From assembly GCF_014211975.1 (NCBI RefSeq), contig NZ_CP060084.1:620001-684000 (forward strand): a stretch of DNA of 64,000 nucleotides, given 5' to 3'. Position 1 is the first letter of the stretch; each line of letters opens with the position of its first letter. The DNA is from Teredinibacter haidensis. GTDB taxonomy: Bacteria; Pseudomonadota; Gammaproteobacteria; Pseudomonadales; Cellvibrionaceae. Below are positions 26,768 to 39,500 of this stretch, in pieces. The notes beneath the pieces were generated by a model. It saw only the letters and a list, made by a program, of their open reading frames with translations, was not told the origin of the DNA and ran no database searches. The translations under genes and the position numbers were made by a program.

Positions 26768-27411
26768 AAGCTCCCCTGTTTGTTAGTTCTGCGCCACAAC
26801 TCCTGCCCAACTGGAAAGAAGCCTTTTCCGGCTCGTCTTTTGTTTGTGGCTTGCCGACCCGTTTTGACGCGTTTGATGACGCCTTAATTTTTGTCGATTA
26901 TATGAATCTTAAAAGCGATGAAAAACGCAGTTGGCTAGAAAGGTGTCTGGCGACAGGTCGCAAAGTATTTGTTTTGAGCCCAACCCCCAATTTGCACGAA
27001 GCGATTGATGTTATAAAAGCTGGTGCTGTGGGCTATGGGCATACACTGTCTGCCCCCAGCCGACTGCAGGAAATGGTGTTGGTGGTTAATCACGGTGGCC
27101 TTTGGGTTGGGAATAAGCTACTCAAACGAGTGATGGCTGGTTTAGGCCAAAGCTCCCAGCAGAAAAATGACCCAAAAAAGCAGGGGGTTGAACGTTTTAA
27201 AGGCATACTTAGTCAGCGAGAAATCGCTGTGGGCCAATTAGTTGCTCACGGTGCCACCAACGCAGAAATATCCACCGCACTTAACATTAAAGAAAGAACC
27301 GTAAAGGCGCACATTAGCTCAATATTTAGCAAGCTAGATGTACGTAATCGCGTCGAATTGGCGCTTCGTCTCAATAATATTAAAATTTCCCGCCCATCTA
27401 TCCTAAATTAG
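26764..27411 (+). CDS. LuxR-family transcriptional regulator with degenerate receiver-like domain
   Basis: 215 residues; the start overlaps the lapC stop by 4 bases. The C-terminal part, about residues 145-205, is a LuxR/GerE helix-turn-helix: LSQREIAVGQLVAHGATNAE, then ISTALNIKERTVKAHISSIF and SKLDVRNRVELALR. The N-terminal part has a receiver-like layout: a hydrophobic strand (ALIFVDYMNL), later VFVLSPTPNLHEAIDVIKAG and AVGYGHTLSAPSRLQEMV. The acidic pocket and phosphorylatable Asp are not convincing, so it may not be controlled by phosphorylation. Being the last gene before the 107-base gap to lapA, it likely regulates the adhesin or the operon itself. Confidence 0.82.
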   Translation: MKAPLFVSSAPQLLPNWKEAFSGSSFVCGLPTRFDAFDDALIFVDYMNLKSDEKRSWLERCLATGRKVFVLSPTPNLHEAIDVIKAGAVGYGHTLSAPSRLQEMVLVVNHGGLWVGNKLLKRVMAGLGQSSQQKNDPKKQGVERFKGILSQREIAVGQLVAHGATNAEISTALNIKERTVKAHISSIFSKLDVRNRVELALRLNNIKISRPSILN

Positions 27412-27518
27412 TCTAAGAGATATGCCCTTTAGTACAATTAGTGGCGTTTCTATTGGGCTAGGCTTAGCTCGTTAAAACTGTTTTTGCTTACTACTACCGA
27501 TTAGACCCAGGATCACTT

Positions 27519-30500
27519 ATGAACCCTATTGCAACAGTCGTCTCTGTTTCCGGCGTTAACTACGCAAAAAATGCTACTGGCGAGCTGCGTGAGCTTAAAC
27601 CTGGGGATGTCATTTACGAAGATGACATCATCATTACCGGTAGTAGTGGCAACGTCGAGCTCGCATTAAATGACGGTAACAGGATTGTGGTGGCTGAAGC
27701 TGGGGAGGTGGCCATTACGCCAGATTTACTGGCATATAAAGGCCCTGTGGCAGATGAAAACGCCATCGAAAGTGACGATGTGGCCGCCGTACTCGAAGCG
27801 TTGGAAAGTGGTGTGGACCTTAGTGAGGTTCTTGAAGAAACTGCCGCAGGCGGGGGGCCAGCGGATGAAGGGCATGGATTTGTGCGCCTAGCGCGCATCG
27901 TAGAATTGCTACCCGATATTGAGATCAATACCGAGACACTGGTTGCTCCTGATATTGACGATCTGGATTTCAGCACTGCAGATGATACTGGGGTGCTGTT
28001 TTCCAGCTCAAATCTATCAATATCGGCACCCGCTGTCGTCACCGAGGGCGAGTTGATTCGCTATACGGCCACGGTGGATAACCCCACCCAAAGTGATATG
28101 AACGTAACCCTGGGTAATGGTTTGGTTATCATTATTCCTGCAGGTGAAACCTCCGGCTTTGCGGAAACTACCGCCTCGGATGATGTGTATTTAGGCGGAA
28201 ACAGCGTTAGCACCGTTATCTCCGACGTGAGTGGCGGCGACCTGCAAAACCTGAATGTATCCACCACGCCTGTGGTGACTGCGATTAATGATGATGCCGA
28301 TATAACCCAGGTGCAGGTGAGCGCTACCGCCATTGTGTCGGAGGGCGGCGATATCACCTATACCGTAAGCGTTGCTCAGCCCACGCTTGAAGACATGGTG
28401 GTTGTTTTGGATAACGGGCTGCAAGTTACGATCCCGAGTGGCCAGTCAACGGCGAGCGTTGTGGGTTCAGCGCCAAATGATGTTTATGCGGGAAATAGTC
28501 AAGCAACTGCCACAATTCTTGGCGCACAGGGCGGTGGTTTTGAAAATCTTGTTGTTGATACATCACCTGCCGTGGTTGCGGTTGAGGATGTGGTGGATAC
28601 CACCACTTTGAACCTTTTTTCATCTGAGTCGGTGGTTGAAGGTGGCACGATAACCTATACCGCAGAACTGGATAGTCCTGCTGCGAGCGATCTGACTGTA
28701 ACGCTGAATAATGGTGGTGTTATTAGCATCTCAGCGGGCAGTACTAGCGGTACTGTAGAGATGCAGGTTGAGGATGACGTATATCTTGGTGATAACCGAT
28801 TTTCGTCCGCGTCAATAGTTGGCACTACGGGCGGGAATTTTGAAAGGTTGCTGGTTAATTCCACTACAACAGAGATTCTGGACAATGACAGCAACACCAA
28901 TCTGGTGCTTACGGCAACAGAAAGCGTAATTGAGGGCGAGCCAGTGACGTATCTGGCCACTCTTGATAACGCTGCGGCCAGCGATATGACAATCACCCTT
29001 GAAAACGGGCTGGTGATTGTCATTCCTGCCGGCGCAAGCTCAGGATCGGTTACGTACACCACTACTGACGATGTTTACATAACTGAAAATACGGTTAGCA
29101 CCACCATTGTAAGTGCCGAGGGTGGGAATTTCGAAGCGCTCAATGTGAGTGCTGATCGTGTTGTTACGACGGTAGTTAATGATAGCGATGCTACTACGCT
29201 GCGTTTGAGTGCAAGTGACGTGGTCACGGAAGGTGAGGAGATTGTTTACACGCTGACCCTGGATAATCCGACGAATAGTGATCTGGTGGTTAGCCTAGAT
29301 AATGGTGAAATTGTCACAATAGCTGCGGGAACTTCGCAGGCCAGCATTGCTACGCCAACAGTTAATGTTGGTTCAGTTCTTGTCGCAATTACAGAAACAT
29401 CCGGTGGCGGTTTTGAAAACCTGGTTATTGATACGGTACCCGTCGTCACGCAAGTCAACCAGGTTCCACAGCTTTCGTTAATTGCCGAGCAAACGGTTGC
29501 GGAGGGCGAGACGATAACCTACACGGCGACTTTGAGTGAAGCGATAGATACACCATTACAGGTTACGCTCGACACTGGGCTTGTCATCACCATCGCCGCC
29601 GGTCAGACAAGCGGTCAAGCGAGCATAACGGCAGACGATGACGTTTATATAAACGGCACAACCATCAGCGCTTCAATAGCCTCCATTGCGGGAGACAATC
29701 TCCCTGCGATTCACGTTAATACCTCACCGTTTGAAACTGCGGTAGTAGATGATGGTGACCAAACAACGCTGAACCTTGCGGGTCCTGCATCCATTATTGC
29801 GGGTGAAGATTTAACCTATAGCGCAACTCTCGACAACATCGCAGAAACCGATGTGACAGTAGAGCTTTCAAATGGCCAAACAATTTCAATCGCAGCTGGG
29901 CAAGCTTCGGGTTCTATTACTCTCACTAGCAGCGATGCGACGTACCCCTCATCCTCCACGGAAACCATTTCAATCAGCAATGTATCGGGCGGCAACTTTG
30001 AAGGGGTATCGATTGTTGGTGGTGAAGTTGTTACGAGCATTACGGAAGCTCCAGCTACAAACACGGTGCGCCTGAGTGCCGACGTCAGCACGTTGAGCGA
30101 AGCGGGCGGGGTGATCACCTACACGGCGACGCTGGAGAGTGCGAGTCAGGGCACGACCACGGTAGAAACCACGCTGGGGACGATCACGATTGCCGACGGG
30201 GCGACGGAAGGGCAGCTGGCATACACGGTTGCGGCGGATGAAGATGTTTACGTGGATGCGGGCAGTCTAAGCAACGTCATCACCGGCGCGAGCGATGGCA
30301 ACTTTGAACAGCTGACGTACAGCGACACGGCGTTAGCGATCAGCATCACCGACACGCTCGACGAGACGGAGGTGCGCCTGAGTGCCGACGTTAGCACGTT
30401 GAGCGAAGCGGGCGGGGTGATCACCTACACAGCGACGCTGGAGAGTGCGAGTCAGGGCACGACCACGGTAGAAACCACGCTGGGGACGATCACGATTGCC

Positions 30501-33500
30501 GACGGGGCGACGGAAGGGCAGCTGGCATACACGGTTGCGGCGGATGAAGATGTTTACGTGGATGCGGGCAGTCTAAGCAACGTCATCACCGGCGCGAGCG
30601 ATGGCAACTTTGAACAGCTGACGTACAGCGACACGGCGTTAGCGATCAGCATCACCGACACGCTCGACGAGACGGAGGTGCGCCTGAGTGCCGACGTTAG
30701 CACGTTGAGCGAAGCGGGCGGGGTGATCACCTACACAGCGACGCTGGAGAGTGCGAGTCAGGGCACGACCACGGTAGAAACCACGCTGGGGACGATCACG
30801 ATTGCCGACGGGGCGACGGAAGGGCAGCTGGCATACACGGTTGCGGCGGATGAAGATGTTTACGTGGATGCGGGCAGTCTAAGCAACGTCATCACCGGCG
30901 CGAGCGATGGCAACTTTGAACAGCTGACGTACAGCGACACGGCGTTAGCGATCAGCATCACCGACACGCTCGACGAGACGGAGGTGCGCCTGAGTGCCGA
31001 CGTCAGCACGTTGAGCGAAGCGGGCGGGGTGATCACCTACACGGCGACGCTGGAGAGTGCGAGTCAGGGCACGACCACGGTAGAAACCACGCTGGGGACG
31101 ATCACGATTGCCGACGGGGCGACGGAAGGGCAGCTGGCATACACGGTTGCGGCGGATGAAGATGTTTACGTGGATGCGGGCAGTCTAAGCAACGTCATCA
31201 CCGGCGCGAGCGATGGCAACTTTGAACAGCTGACGTACAGCGACACGGCGTTAGCGATCAGCATCACCGACACGCTCGACGAGACGGAGGTGCGCCTGAG
31301 TGCCGACGTTAGCACGTTGAGCGAAGCGGGCGGGGTGATCACCTACACAGCGACGCTGGAGAGTGCGAGTCAGGGCACGACCACGGTAGAAACCACGCTG
31401 GGGACGATCACGATTGCCGACGGGGCGACGGAAGGGCAGCTGGCATACACGGTTGCGGCGGATGAAGACGTTTACGTGGATGCGGGCAGTCTAAGCAACG
31501 TCATCACCGGCGCGAGCGATGGCAACTTTGAACAGCTGACGTACAGCGACACGGCGTTAGCGATCAGCATCACCGACACGCTCGACGAGACGGAGGTGCG
31601 CCTGAGTGCCGACGTCAGCACGTTGAGCGAAGCGGGCGGGGTGATCACCTACACAGCGACGCTGGAGAGTGCGAGTCAGGGCACGACCACGGTAGAAACC
31701 ACGCTGGGGACGATCACGATTGCCGACGGGGCGACGGAAGGGCAGCTGGCATACACGGTTGCGGCGGATGAAGACGTTTACGTGGATGCGGGCAGTCTAA
31801 GCAACGTCATCACCGGCGCGAGCGATGGCAACTTTGAACAGCTGACGTACAGCGACACGGCGTTAGCGATCAGCATCACCGACACGCTCGACGAGACGGA
31901 GGTGCGCCTGAGTGCCGACGTCAGCACGTTGAGCGAAGCGGGCGGGGTGATCACCTACACAGCGACGCTGGAGAGTGCGAGTCAGGGCACGACCACGGTA
32001 GAAACCACGCTGGGGACGATCACGATTGCCGACGGGGCGACGGAAGGGCAGCTGGCATACACGGTTGCGGCGGATGAAGATGTTTACGTGGATGCGGGCA
32101 GTCTAAGCAACGTCATCACCGGCGCGAGCGATGGCAACTTTGAACAGCTGACGTACAGCGACACGGCGTTAGCGATCAGCATCACCGACACGCTCGACGA
32201 GACGGAGGTGCGCCTGAGTGCCGACGTTAGCACGTTGAGCGAAGCGGGCGGGGTGATCACCTACACGGCGACGCTGGAGAGTGCGAGTCAGGGCACGACC
32301 ACGGTAGAAACCACGCTGGGGACGATCACGATTGCCGACGGGGCGACGGAAGGGCAGCTGGCATACACGGTTGCGGCGGATGAAGATGTTTACGTGGATG
32401 CGGGCAGTCTAAGCAACGTCATCACCGGCGCGAGCGATGGCAACTTTGAACAGCTGACGTACAGCGACACGGCGTTAGCGATCAGCATCACCGACACGCT
32501 CGACGAGACGGAGGTGCGCCTGAGTGCCGACGTCAGCACGTTGAGCGAAGCGGGCGGGGTGATCACCTACACAGCGACGCTGGAGAGTGCGAGTCAGGGC
32601 ACGACCACGGTAGAAACCACGCTGGGGACGATCACGATTGCCGACGGGGCGACGGAAGGGCAGCTGGCATACACGGTTGCGGCGGATGAAGATGTTTACG
32701 TGGATGCGGGCAGTCTAAGCAACGTCATCACCGGCGCGAGCGATGGCAACTTTGAACAGCTGACGTACAGCGACACGGCGTTAGCGATCAGCATCACCGA
32801 CACGCTCGACGAGACGGAGGTGCGCCTGAGTGCCGACGTTAGCACGTTGAGCGAAGCGGGCGGGGTGATCACCTACACAGCGACGCTGGAGAGTGCGAGT
32901 CAGGGCACGACCACGGTAGAAACCACGCTGGGGACGATCACGATTGCCGACGGGGCGACGGAAGGGCAGCTGGCATACACGGTTGCGGCGGATGAAGATG
33001 TTTACGTGGATGCGGGCAGTCTAAGCAACGTCATCACCGGCGCGAGCGATGGCAACTTTGAACAGCTGACGTACAGCGACACGGCGTTAGCGATCAGCAT
33101 CACCGACACGCTCGACGAGACGGAGGTGCGCCTGAGTGCCGACGTCAGCACGTTGAGCGAAGCGGGCGGGGTGATCACCTACACGGCGACGCTGGAGAGT
33201 GCGAGTCAGGGCACGACCACGGTAGAAACCACGCTGGGGACGATCACGATTGCCGACGGGGCGACGGAAGGGCAGCTGGCATACACGGTTGCGGCGGATG
33301 AAGATGTTTACGTGGATGCGGGCAGTCTAAGCAACGTCATCACCGGCGCGAGCGATGGCAACTTTGAACAGCTGACGTACAGCGACACGGCGTTAGCGAT
33401 CAGCATCACCGACACACTCGACGAGACGGAGGTGCGCCTGAGTGCCGACGTCAGCACGTTGAGCGAAGCGGGCGGGGTGATCACCTACACGGCGACGCTG

Positions 33501-36500
33501 GAGAGTGCGAGTCAGGGCACGACCACGGTAGAAACCACGCTGGGGACGATCACGATTGCCGACGGGGCGACGGAAGGGCAGCTGGCATACACGGTTGCGG
33601 CGGATGAAGACGTTTACGTGGATGCGGGCAGTCTAAGCAACGTCATCACCGGCGCGAGCGATGGCAACTTTGAACAGCTGACGTACAGCGACACGGCGTT
33701 AGCGATCAGCATCACCGACACGCTCGACGAGACGGAGGTGCGCCTGAGTGCCGACGTTAGCACGTTGAGCGAAGCGGGCGGGGTGATCACCTACACGGCG
33801 ACGCTGGAGAGTGCGAGTCAGGGCACGACCACGGTAGAAACCACGCTGGGGACGATCACGATTGCCGACGGGGCGACGGAAGGGCAGCTGGCATACACGG
33901 TTGCGGCGGATGAAGACGTTTACGTGGATGCGGGCAGTCTAAGCAACGTCATCACCGGCGCGAGCGATGGCAACTTTGAACAGCTGACGTACAGCGACAC
34001 GGCGTTAGCGATCAGCATCACCGACACGCTCGACGAGACGGAGGTGCGCCTGAGTGCCGACGTCAGCACGTTGAGCGAAGCGGGCGGGGTGATCACCTAC
34101 ACAGCGACGCTGGAGAGTGCGAGTCAGGGCACGACCACGGTAGAAACCACGCTGGGGACGATCACGATTGCCGACGGGGCGACGGAAGGGCAGCTGGCAT
34201 ACACGGTTGCGGCGGATGAAGACGTTTACGTGGATGCGGGCAGTCTAAGCAACGTCATCACCGGCGCGAGCGATGGCAACTTTGAACAGCTGACGTACAG
34301 CGACACGGCGTTAGCGATCAGCATCACCGACACGCTCGACGAGACGGAGGTGCGCCTGAGTGCCGACGTCAGCACGTTGAGCGAAGCGGGCGGGGTGATC
34401 ACCTACACAGCGACGCTGGAGAGTGCGAGTCAGGGCACGACCACGGTAGAAACCACGCTGGGGACGATCACGATTGCCGACGGGGCGACGGAAGGGCAGC
34501 TGGCATACACGGTTGCGGCGGATGAAGATGTTTACGTGGATGCGGGCAGTCTAAGCAACGTCATCACCGGCGCGAGCGATGGCAACTTTGAACAGCTGAC
34601 GTACAGCGACACGGCGTTAGCGATCAGCATCACCGACACGCTCGACGAGACGGAGGTGCGCCTGAGTGCCGACGTTAGCACGTTGAGCGAAGCGGGCGGG
34701 GTGATCACCTACACGGCGACGCTGGAGAGTGCGAGTCAGGGCACGACCACGGTAGAAACCACGCTGGGGACGATCACGATTGCCGACGGGGCGACGGAAG
34801 GGCAGCTGGCATACACGGTTGCGGCGGATGAAGATGTTTACGTGGATGCGGGCAGTCTAAGCAACGTCATCACCGGCGCGAGCGATGGCAACTTTGAACA
34901 GCTGACGTACAGCGACACGGCGTTAGCGATCAGCATCACCGACACACTCGACGAGACGGAGGTGCGCCTGAGTGCCGACGTCAGCACGTTGAGCGAAGCG
35001 GGCGGGGTGATCACCTACACAGCGACGCTGGAGAGTGCGAGTCAGGGCACGACCACGGTAGAAACCACGCTGGGGACGATCACGATTGCCGACGGGGCGA
35101 CGGAAGGGCAGCTGGCATACACGGTTGCGGCGGATGAAGACGTTTACGTGGATGCGGGCAGTCTAAGCAACGTCATCACCGGCGCGAGCGATGGCAACTT
35201 TGAACAGCTGACGTACAGCGACACGGCGTTAGCGATCAGCATCACCGACACGCTCGACGAGACGGAGGTGCGCCTGAGTGCCGACGTCAGCACGTTGAGC
35301 GAAGCGGGCGGGGTGATCACCTACACAGCGACGCTGGAGAGTGCGAGTCAGGGCACGACCACGGTAGAAACCACGCTGGGGACGATCACGATTGCCGACG
35401 GGGCGACGGAAGGGCAGCTGGCATACACGGTTGCGGCGGATGAAGACGTTTACGTGGATGCGGGCAGTCTAAGCAACGTCATCACCGGCGCGAGCGATGG
35501 CAACTTTGAACAGCTGACGTACAGCGACACGGCGTTAGCGATCAGCATCACCGACACGCTCGACGAGACGGAGGTGCGCCTGAGTGCCGACGTCAGCACG
35601 TTGAGCGAAGCGGGCGGGGTGATCACCTACACAGCGACGCTGGAGAGTGCGAGTCAGGGCACGACCACGGTAGAAACCACGCTGGGGACGATCACGATTG
35701 CCGACGGGGCGACGGAAGGGCAGCTGGCATACACGGTTGCGGCGGATGAAGATGTTTACGTGGATGCGGGCAGTCTAAGCAACGTCATCACCGGCGCGAG
35801 CGATGGCAACTTTGAACAGCTGACGTACAGCGACACGGCGTTAGCGATCAGCATCACCGACACGCTCGACGAGACGGAGGTGCGCCTGAGTGCCGACGTT
35901 AGCACGTTGAGCGAAGCGGGCGGGGTGATCACCTACACGGCGACGCTGGAGAGTGCGAGTCAGGGCACGACCACGGTAGAAACCACGCTGGGGACGATCA
36001 CGATTGCCGACGGGGCGACGGAAGGGCAGCTGGCATACACGGTTGCGGCGGATGAAGATGTTTACGTGGATGCGGGCAGTCTAAGCAACGTCATCACCGG
36101 CGCGAGCGATGGCAACTTTGAACAGCTGACGTACAGCGACACGGCGTTAGCGATCAGCATCACCGACACGCTCGACGAGACGGAGGTGCGCCTGAGTGCC
36201 GACGTCAGCACGTTGAGCGAAGCGGGCGGGGTGATCACCTACACAGCGACGCTGGAGAGTGCGAGTCAGGGCACGACCACGGTAGAAACCACGCTGGGGA
36301 CGATCACGATTGCCGACGGGGCGACGGAAGGGCAGCTGGCATACACGGTTGCGGCGGATGAAGATGTTTACGTGGATGCGGGCAGTCTAAGCAACGTCAT
36401 CACCGGCGCGAGCGATGGCAACTTTGAACAGCTGACGTACAGCGACACGGCGTTAGCGATCAGCATCACCGACACGCTCGACGAGACGGAGGTGCGCCTG

Positions 36501-39500
36501 AGTGCCGACGTTAGCACGTTGAGCGAAGCGGGCGGGGTGATCACCTACACGGCGACGCTGGAGAGTGCGAGTCAGGGCACGACCACGGTAGAAACCACGC
36601 TGGGGACGATCACGATTGCCGACGGGGCGACGGAAGGGCAGCTGGCATACACGGTTGCGGCGGATGAAGATGTTTACGTGGATGCGGGCAGTCTAAGCAA
36701 CGTCATCACCGGCGCGAGCGATGGCAACTTTGAACAGCTGACGTACAGCGACACGGCGTTAGCGATCAGCATCACCGACACGCTCGACGAGACGGAGGTG
36801 CGCCTGAGTGCCGACGTCAGCACGTTGAGCGAAGCGGGCGGGGTGATCACCTACACAGCGACGCTGGAGAGTGCGAGTCAGGGCACGACCACGGTAGAAA
36901 CCACGCTGGGGACGATCACGATTGCCGACGGGGCGACGGAAGGGCAGCTGGCATACACGGTTGCGGCGGATGAAGATGTTTACGTGGATGCGGGCAGTCT
37001 AAGCAACGTCATCACCGGCGCGAGCGATGGCAACTTTGAACAGCTGACGTACAGCGACACGGCGTTAGCGATCAGCATCACCGACACACTCGACGAGACG
37101 GAGGTGCGCCTGAGTGCCGACGTCAGCACGTTGAGCGAAGCGGGCGGGGTGATCACCTACACGGCGACGCTGGAGAGTGCGAGTCAGGGCACGACCACGG
37201 TAGAAACCACGCTGGGGACGATCACGATTGCCGACGGGGCGACGGAAGGGCAGCTGGCATACACGGTTGCGGCGGATGAAGACGTTTACGTGGATGCGGG
37301 CAGTCTAAGCAACGTCATCACCGGCGCGAGCGATGGCAACTTTGAACAGCTGACGTACAGCGACACGGCGTTAGCGATCAGCATCACCGACACACTCGAC
37401 GAGACGGAGGTCTCGCTGGGAGCGACGGCCTCGATAAGCGAAGCGGGCGGGGTGATCACCTATACGGCGAGCGTGAGCCACCCAACCGAGACGGAGATGA
37501 CTGTCAATTTAACCAATGGACAATCCATTACCATTGCGGTTGGAGATATTTCTGGCACAGTCGATATGGTGATCGCTGCAGACGAAGACGTTTACCTGGA
37601 TGTTGATTATATTTCGGCCTCAATCGACAGTACCTCGGGCGGCAACTTCGAAAATGTGGTTATCGAAACTACTCCTGCAAGTACGATAATTACTGACACG
37701 CTAACGATTACCACGGTGAGTTTGACGGCGAGCCCTAGTGTTGTTGAAGGCGGGGAGATCACCTACACGGCGAGTCTGACGAGTGAGTCGCAGACGCCGG
37801 TGTCGGTAACGCTGAGCAACGGTGAAACTATTATTATCAGTGCTGGCAATACAGCTGGGACAGTGACCGTAAATGCCAGTGACGATGAGTACCTCGGTGG
37901 CGGGAATGTTTCTGTCAATATAATAGCGGCTTCCGGCGGTAATTTTGAAAACCTGCAAATCGATCCAAGCGCTGTAAGTACCGTCATTACAGATGATAGC
38001 GATATCACCTCACTGACGCTTTCGGCCACACCGAATGTTACAGAAGGTGGAGTGATTACCTATACCGCTACCTTGGATAGTGTTGCTGTATCACCTGTAA
38101 CTGTAACTTTAACAAACGGTGCAGTAATCAATATTGCTGCGGGCAGCACAGCGGGTGAACTCGATATTGCCGCGAGTGATGATGTTTATCTTGGTGGTGA
38201 TTCTGTAGCTCTTGCGATCGTATCTGCGACGGGCGGAGAATTCGAAAATTTGGTGCCTGACACCACTCTCGTTACAACGTTAATTGCGGACGATACGGAT
38301 ATAACGAATATTGCGCTCACCGCTACTGAAAGCGTGAATGAAGGGGGGATGATTACCTATACGGCGACATTGGATAACCCCGCAGCTACCAGCACAACAG
38401 TTAATTTGAGCAATGGCGCAGTTATTACGATTGCTGCAGGCGCTATTACTGGGACGGTTGATGTTGTTGCCGGTGGTGGCAGTAGTGCGAGTGTTACCGT
38501 CAGCGGAACCAGTGGTGGGAACTTCGAAAACCTGTTGGTGGACAACACCCCAGCAGCTACGACAATTGTTGACCTCCCTCCTCAGATCTCTGTAACGGCT
38601 GTCGACGTTACAGAGGAATCGTTGTTTGCGGGCGATGTAATCGCCACCTTTGTCTCCAGTGACCCTGGTGGTGATTCACTCAGCCATCAGTTACTCAATA
38701 ACAGTGATGGTTATTTTGTCTTGGTGGGTAATCAGGTTCAGCTGACACAAGCGGGTATCGATGCCATTAACAATGATGTACTTAACTTAGCGTCGTTGGA
38801 TATTACGGTGGAAGTGACAGCAGATGCTGTTTCTGTGGGTGATTCCGATACCAGTAATATTACCCGCATCGATGACGCACCTGCTACGAACACAGAAAAC
38901 TATGCGGCGGTGGAAGGTTCAACCTTAAGCGTCACTGCAGCGGCGGGCGTGCTTGTAAATGATAGTGATCCAGAAGGGAGCGCAATTAGCGCTATAGAAT
39001 TTGCGACGGATATAGCGGGTAGTAGCTCAGCGTTAGTGGATGGCACCAATACGGTAACAACTGCATTGGGCGGCACAGTTACCTTGTTTAGTGATGGATC
39101 GTTCGATTATGTTGCTCCGGTGTCCTTGGATCATAGTTTAGCTGGCACGTTACCAGACAGCTTTGCCTATCGCGCATCGGATGGCGCCCAAAGCTCTGCA
39201 TGGACCGCAGTCACCATTGATGTCTCGGATACCGCCCCGATTGCGGCTGATGATAACGACAGTGTTGGCTTCGGAGAGACAGCCAGCGGTAATGTTATTT
39301 CGGGGATTGGTGGTGATGGCAGCGGTGCCGACGCGCTCGCCTCAGATGCGAGCCAGGTTATCTCCGTCGAATTCAATGGCGATATCTATAGCGGATTTGA
39401 CGGCAGCGGTGATCTGGTGATTGATGCCGATTATGGAACGCTCACTGTTAACCAAAACGGTTCGTACAGCTACGCTTCCACGCAATCCCTGCCGCTGGTG

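Noticed and set aside
30066..37409. CRISPR-like or non-coding satellite array
   Set aside because: Units are 306 bases with no spacers and stay in one open frame encoding an adhesin module.
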